Shown here: positions 42,370 through 44,793 of the stretch, one piece after another
Numbering within the stretch: the first letter of the stretch is position 1
How the letters are laid out: every line of letters begins with the position of its first letter
Source of the DNA: Fluviicola sp.
GTDB lineage: Bacteria; Bacteroidota; Bacteroidia; Flavobacteriales_D; Crocinitomicaceae
Direction of reading: 5' to 3'
Assembly: GCA_002734065.2 (NCBI GenBank)
Contig: NVXU02000052.1
Location: forward strand, 1-44,793
DNA: 44,793 nucleotides
Program-made: the position numbers and the translations under genes
Notes under the pieces: generated by a model
Seen by the model: the letters and a program-made list of their open reading frames with translations, nothing else
Told to the model about the DNA's origin: nothing
Database searches by the model: none

Positions 42370-42768
42370 TTAATTGTCTTGGCTTCCTTGCTGCATCCAA
42401 CATTCTATTTTTAAAATTAAAGAATCCGGCAGTTTCGGGGAGTAAAATGGCATGGCTATCACTCCCGACTCATGCTTTATTGTTTGCAAAAAGAACACGT
42501 CATTTGTTGAAATTTGCGCATAATTCTCGGTTATAAAGCCCCCCGCATTGACTATAGTGTTGTGACAGCTTGTAGTTGCACAGCTGTTTATAAATATAGG
42601 TTGTATGTCCTGTGAGAATGAATAGGTCTTTCCTCCACAATCAATTTGAGGTTCTATTAAAGCTATATCTGCCACTTTATCTTTAAGACAGGACGTAAAT
42701 GTAAGAGCTATAAATAAAACAACTATTCTCACTATCTCTTTATGGAATTTGAAAAGAGATAGTAACAT
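42370..42768 (-). CDS. Lipoprotein with CX4CH cytochrome-like motif
   Basis: 132 residues from the ATG at 42768, or ~120 from the GTG at 42732. The latter gives an ideal lipoprotein signal (MRIVVLFIALTFTSC) and avoids a 29-base overlap with the upstream gene. The mature part contains SFSQDIQPIFINSCATTSCH, resembling the planctomycete-type cytochrome c domain (IQPIF...C..CH), but with four residues between the cysteines (CATTSCH) rather than two. Haem attachment is therefore uncertain. MPFYSPKLPDS supplies a candidate distal Met. It follows the 42740 lipoprotein gene and a stable hairpin covers the GTG start. Confidence 0.7.
   Translation of the reverse strand: MLLSLFKFHKEIVRIVVLFIALTFTSCLKDKVADIALIEPQIDCGGKTYSFSQDIQPIFINSCATTSCHNTIVNAGGFITENYAQISTNDVFFLQTIKHESGVIAMPFYSPKLPDSLILKIECWMQQGSQDN
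42731..42763 (-). promoter_or_regulatory. Hairpin at the junction of two lipoprotein genes
   Basis: ACTATCTCTTT (42731-42741) is the exact complement of 42753-42763, with an 11-base loop. On the minus strand it contains the upstream stop TAA (42742-42740), and its last two bases are the G and T of the candidate GTG start at 42732. A ribosome finishing the upstream gene would open it, as in translational coupling (inference). Confidence 0.55.
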
Positions 42769-43873
42769 TGGCAGAGGTGTTCCCCAGCCCTGCTAAGGTC
42801 ATAGGAACATCAAAAGGAACGTTCATGTAGTCTCCCGTTGCGAAGTTTAAATCTCCGTTGGTGTCATAAATCGCATTTACATAGTAGCTGCCTGGGTGCA
42901 TGTAGTTGAAATTAAAAGATGTTGGGGAAGCCGCGTCAACAAACACATATCTCGACCTAAAATCTAAATTTGCTGGATTAAAAACACCTCCAGGAAACAA
43001 CGGTTGTGTGGTAACAATTATTACCACCTTCCTTGTAGGGTCAATTACGGCCGGGTTTGTAATGCTAATGTTTACGTCAGAATTTCCCAAATAAGGTTGT
43101 TGCGCCTCTGGATAAGGATCTGAAGCCGCGCTGTAAAAAACAGCATCCGTTAAGCCCGTAAACGTGTTTGAAAAATCTCTTGTCATTTCTTTCTGAGGAA
43201 AATTAAATGCTGTTAGCGCATTCTGCGTAGATGTTTGGTCTCTAAGATTCGCTCGCCATTCCATGTGAATTGACGGTTGAGAAAGTGTATTAAATTGATT
43301 TGTGTAGGTTGTCATTATTATACTGTCTAGTTTAAAAAGAACGTTCGTATAGACCCTGTTTCCACCAGAAATTGGGTCAGAAAAGCGATAAAACGATTCT
43401 GTTGGTCCTTCGCTAACACTGTCAATGATCATGTAGGAATTTCTAACGCTTCCTGCAAATCCTCCTCCGTTTCGAAAGGCCACTTTGAATGCATTATCGT
43501 ATTTCACGATGAAAAAACTCATAAAAATATCGTTAATGGAATCTAATTCATTCTTTGCTGAGATTTGTGACGGAGAAATCGGTCTAAAATCAACTATCCA
43601 TTCTGCAAAAGAACCTAAAGGTGTTGGGGAAGTAACCGGTCCGTTCCATATTCCAGGAAGTTTGGCGAGAATGTTATATCCTTCTACGTTGGAAGAGCCC
43701 GTAATTGGCCCTATTCCTGGGGGTGTGGGGTCGTCAGCATAAACACAACTTCCATCGTCTTTTTTTGCATCCGCTTCATAATTTATTGCTGTTGAATCTG
43801 TGCATCCTTTCTTTTTACAAGATCCTAGCGCAACCATAGACCCTATTACAAGTAATAATATAATGTTTTTCAT
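42740..43873 (-). CDS. Lipoprotein with Bacteroidetes GCTD...DDGSC motif
   Basis: 377 residues. The signal ends LGSC (Cys19), followed by KKKGCTDSTAINYEADAKKDDGSC (given in pieces), a motif seen widely in Bacteroidetes surface proteins. The remainder is a beta-rich extracellular domain of unknown function (EWIVDFRPISPSQIS, NVLFKLDSIIMTTYT). The C-terminal ~100 residues (GSYYVNAIYDTNGDLNFATGDY) resemble a carbohydrate-binding or Ig-like fold. No T9SS sorting domain is present; it is probably outer-membrane lipid-anchored. It is coupled to the cytochrome-like lipoprotein gene. Confidence 0.75.
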   Translation of the reverse strand: MKNIILLLVIGSMVALGSCKKKGCTDSTAINYEADAKKDDGSCVYADDPTPPGIGPITGSSNVEGYNILAKLPGIWNGPVTSPTPLGSFAEWIVDFRPISPSQISAKNELDSINDIFMSFFIVKYDNAFKVAFRNGGGFAGSVRNSYMIIDSVSEGPTESFYRFSDPISGGNRVYTNVLFKLDSIIMTTYTNQFNTLSQPSIHMEWRANLRDQTSTQNALTAFNFPQKEMTRDFSNTFTGLTDAVFYSAASDPYPEAQQPYLGNSDVNISITNPAVIDPTRKVVIIVTTQPLFPGGVFNPANLDFRSRYVFVDAASPTSFNFNYMHPGSYYVNAIYDTNGDLNFATGDYMNVPFDVPMTLAGLGNTSANVTISFQIP

Positions 43874-43975
43874 AGTGGCTAAATTACGTTTTTATATTTT
43901 AAATAAAATGACAAGCGACATGCCTCTTTATTTTAACGCAAAACTAGAGCTATTTATTGCTGTTTTCATGCTTTA

Positions 43976-44506
43976 TTATAGCAACGAAATTATTTTCTCA
44001 TCCGTTGGTTTTACCTTACTTTTAAAGCGAGCAAGTAATTTTCCGTTTTCGTCAACAAGGTATTTATTAAAGTTCCAGCGAACTTTGCTCCGTTTTACAT
44101 TATTTAATTTTTTATCAGTAAGCCATTGATATACAGGGTGTTGATTTTTTCCCTTCACATCTATTTTAGAGGCCATTAAGAATTTTACACCGTAGTTTTT
44201 CTTGCAAAAAGAGGCAATTTCAGAATCACTGCCCTTCTCTTGCTTCATAAACTGATTGCTTGGAAAACCGATAATAACCAGTTTGTCTCCATACTTTTCG
44301 TGCAGCTCTTGAAGTTGATCATATTGCGGTGTATAAACACATTTTGAAGCCACGTTGACGAATAGAATTTTCTTTCCTTTAAACTGAGACAACTGAACAT
44401 CATTGCCATTAATGTCTGTAAAAGAATAGTCGTAAATATTGGTGGATTGCGCCACTGATGATGATGTCATAAAAAGAATTGTAATGATGAAAAATATTTT
44501 ATTCAT
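43976..44506 (-). CDS. Glutathione peroxidase (exported)
   Basis: 176 residues with a signal peptide (~1-19, ending SVAQ), so likely periplasmic. Catalytic Cys in NVASKCVYTPQYDQLQELHE, then GFPSNQFMKQE and VRWNFNKYLVDENG complete the Cys-Gln-Trp-Asn set. Such monomeric enzymes usually use thioredoxin rather than glutathione. It reduces peroxides. It lies 18 bases after the ORF6N gene on the same strand, which may be coincidental. Confidence 0.92.
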   Translation of the reverse strand: MNKIFFIITILFMTSSSVAQSTNIYDYSFTDINGNDVQLSQFKGKKILFVNVASKCVYTPQYDQLQELHEKYGDKLVIIGFPSNQFMKQEKGSDSEIASFCKKNYGVKFLMASKIDVKGKNQHPVYQWLTDKKLNNVKRSKVRWNFNKYLVDENGKLLARFKSKVKPTDEKIISLL

Positions 44507-44524
44507 GGCTGAAAGATAGTGAAA

Positions 44525-44793
44525 TTATGACTTCTTAGAAAAACCAATTTTCTTTCGGCTGGCTTGCTGCTTATTCTGCGTGTCCTTTTTTAAGAGGTAA
44601 TTTATTGCTTCGTTGATATCGTCGAACTGTTGGTTGTATTTTGCTTCAAGTTGTTTTAATTGTTCCATCACCTGATTGTTAGAAAGCGCATAATTTCTCA
44701 AGAAAACAAAAGCCCTTATAATTTGAATGTTGATTTCAATTGCTTTTGGAGAATTAAGCACGCTTGAAAGCATCGCAACACCTTGTTCTGTGA
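44525..44793 (-). CDS. ORF6N domain protein (N-terminus beyond window)
   Basis: The frame is open to the window edge; about 89 residues of the C-terminal end are visible (TEQGVAMLSSVLNSPKAIEIN, in pieces, then IIRAFVFLRNYALSNNQVM and a Lys/Gln-rich tail). This matches the ORF6N/KilA-N-type DNA-binding family, found in phages and bacterial islands, where the N-terminal ~100 residues carry the DNA-binding fold. Partner and role are unknown. Confidence 0.8.
   Translation of the reverse strand, partial: TEQGVAMLSSVLNSPKAIEINIQIIRAFVFLRNYALSNNQVMEQLKQLEAKYNQQFDDINEAINYLLKKDTQNKQQASRKKIGFSKKS

Overview
The window looks like chromosomal DNA from a Flavobacteriia-type Bacteroidetes, perhaps near Crocinitomicaceae/Fluviicola (inference). 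The evidence is: low GC by eye; a type IX secretion C-terminal sorting domain; DUF6090, DUF4837 and DUF3109 family proteins; many lipoproteins; no Shine-Dalgarno sequences; and promoters of the TTG-N19-TAnnTTTG type.

Layout. 1-2403: end of a large T9SS-secreted adhesin-like protein. 2404-4708: a small accessory island with a GIY-YIG/DUF4357 protein and a YhcG-like (DUF1016) PDDEXK nuclease, with two near-identical palindromes between them. 4744-6955 (minus): a hybrid periplasmic-binding/HisKA_2 sensor kinase and a lipoprotein. 7155-14741: a CrtI-like oxidoreductase, a methyltransferase and polyprenyl-phosphate-sugar-type glycosyltransferase pair, a YfhO-like membrane protein, an uncharacterised exported protein, a GNAT acetyltransferase and a tiny very basic secreted peptide. 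14876-17145: RadA and a UbiA-like membrane protein whose 5' end is unusual. 17377-20141: three accessory genes (serine hydrolase, DUF6090 protein, small membrane protein). The first two are each followed by a ~131-bp imperfectly self-complementary repeat with integron attC-like architecture. 20167-30710 (minus): a tightly packed cluster rimP-nusA-infB-tatA-gatA-mltD-DUF4837-GT2-GT9 behind one recognisable promoter and a leader hairpin. 31424-35062: a DUF3109 protein, MiaE and four exported proteins ending with a SIMPL-domain protein. 35217-38595 (minus): nrdB-nrdA. 39109-41595: ComF, a FAD oxidoreductase and a bacilliredoxin. 41655-44793 (minus): a membrane protein, a lipoprotein pair with a possible translational-coupling hairpin, glutathione peroxidase and the end of an ORF6N protein.

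Most of the window is housekeeping or envelope biology. The least ordinary part is the cassette-like organisation. A 44-bp sequence (about 75% identical, ungapped) sits directly before both accessory islands (2654-2697 and 17377-17420). Its right end resembles the right ends of the two ~131-bp repeats behind cassette genes 1 and 2. Together these suggest a mobile gene-cassette system with attC-like recombination sites; no integrase lies in the window. Other intergenic elements include a 36-bp perfect palindrome present twice (2535, 31198), a paired TTCTCCAACA palindrome beside the YhcG nuclease gene, a GAGTTAT x10 tandem array, and several hairpins that may regulate the translation-factor operon. 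All functional calls rest on reading the sequence and recall of families; no search was run.
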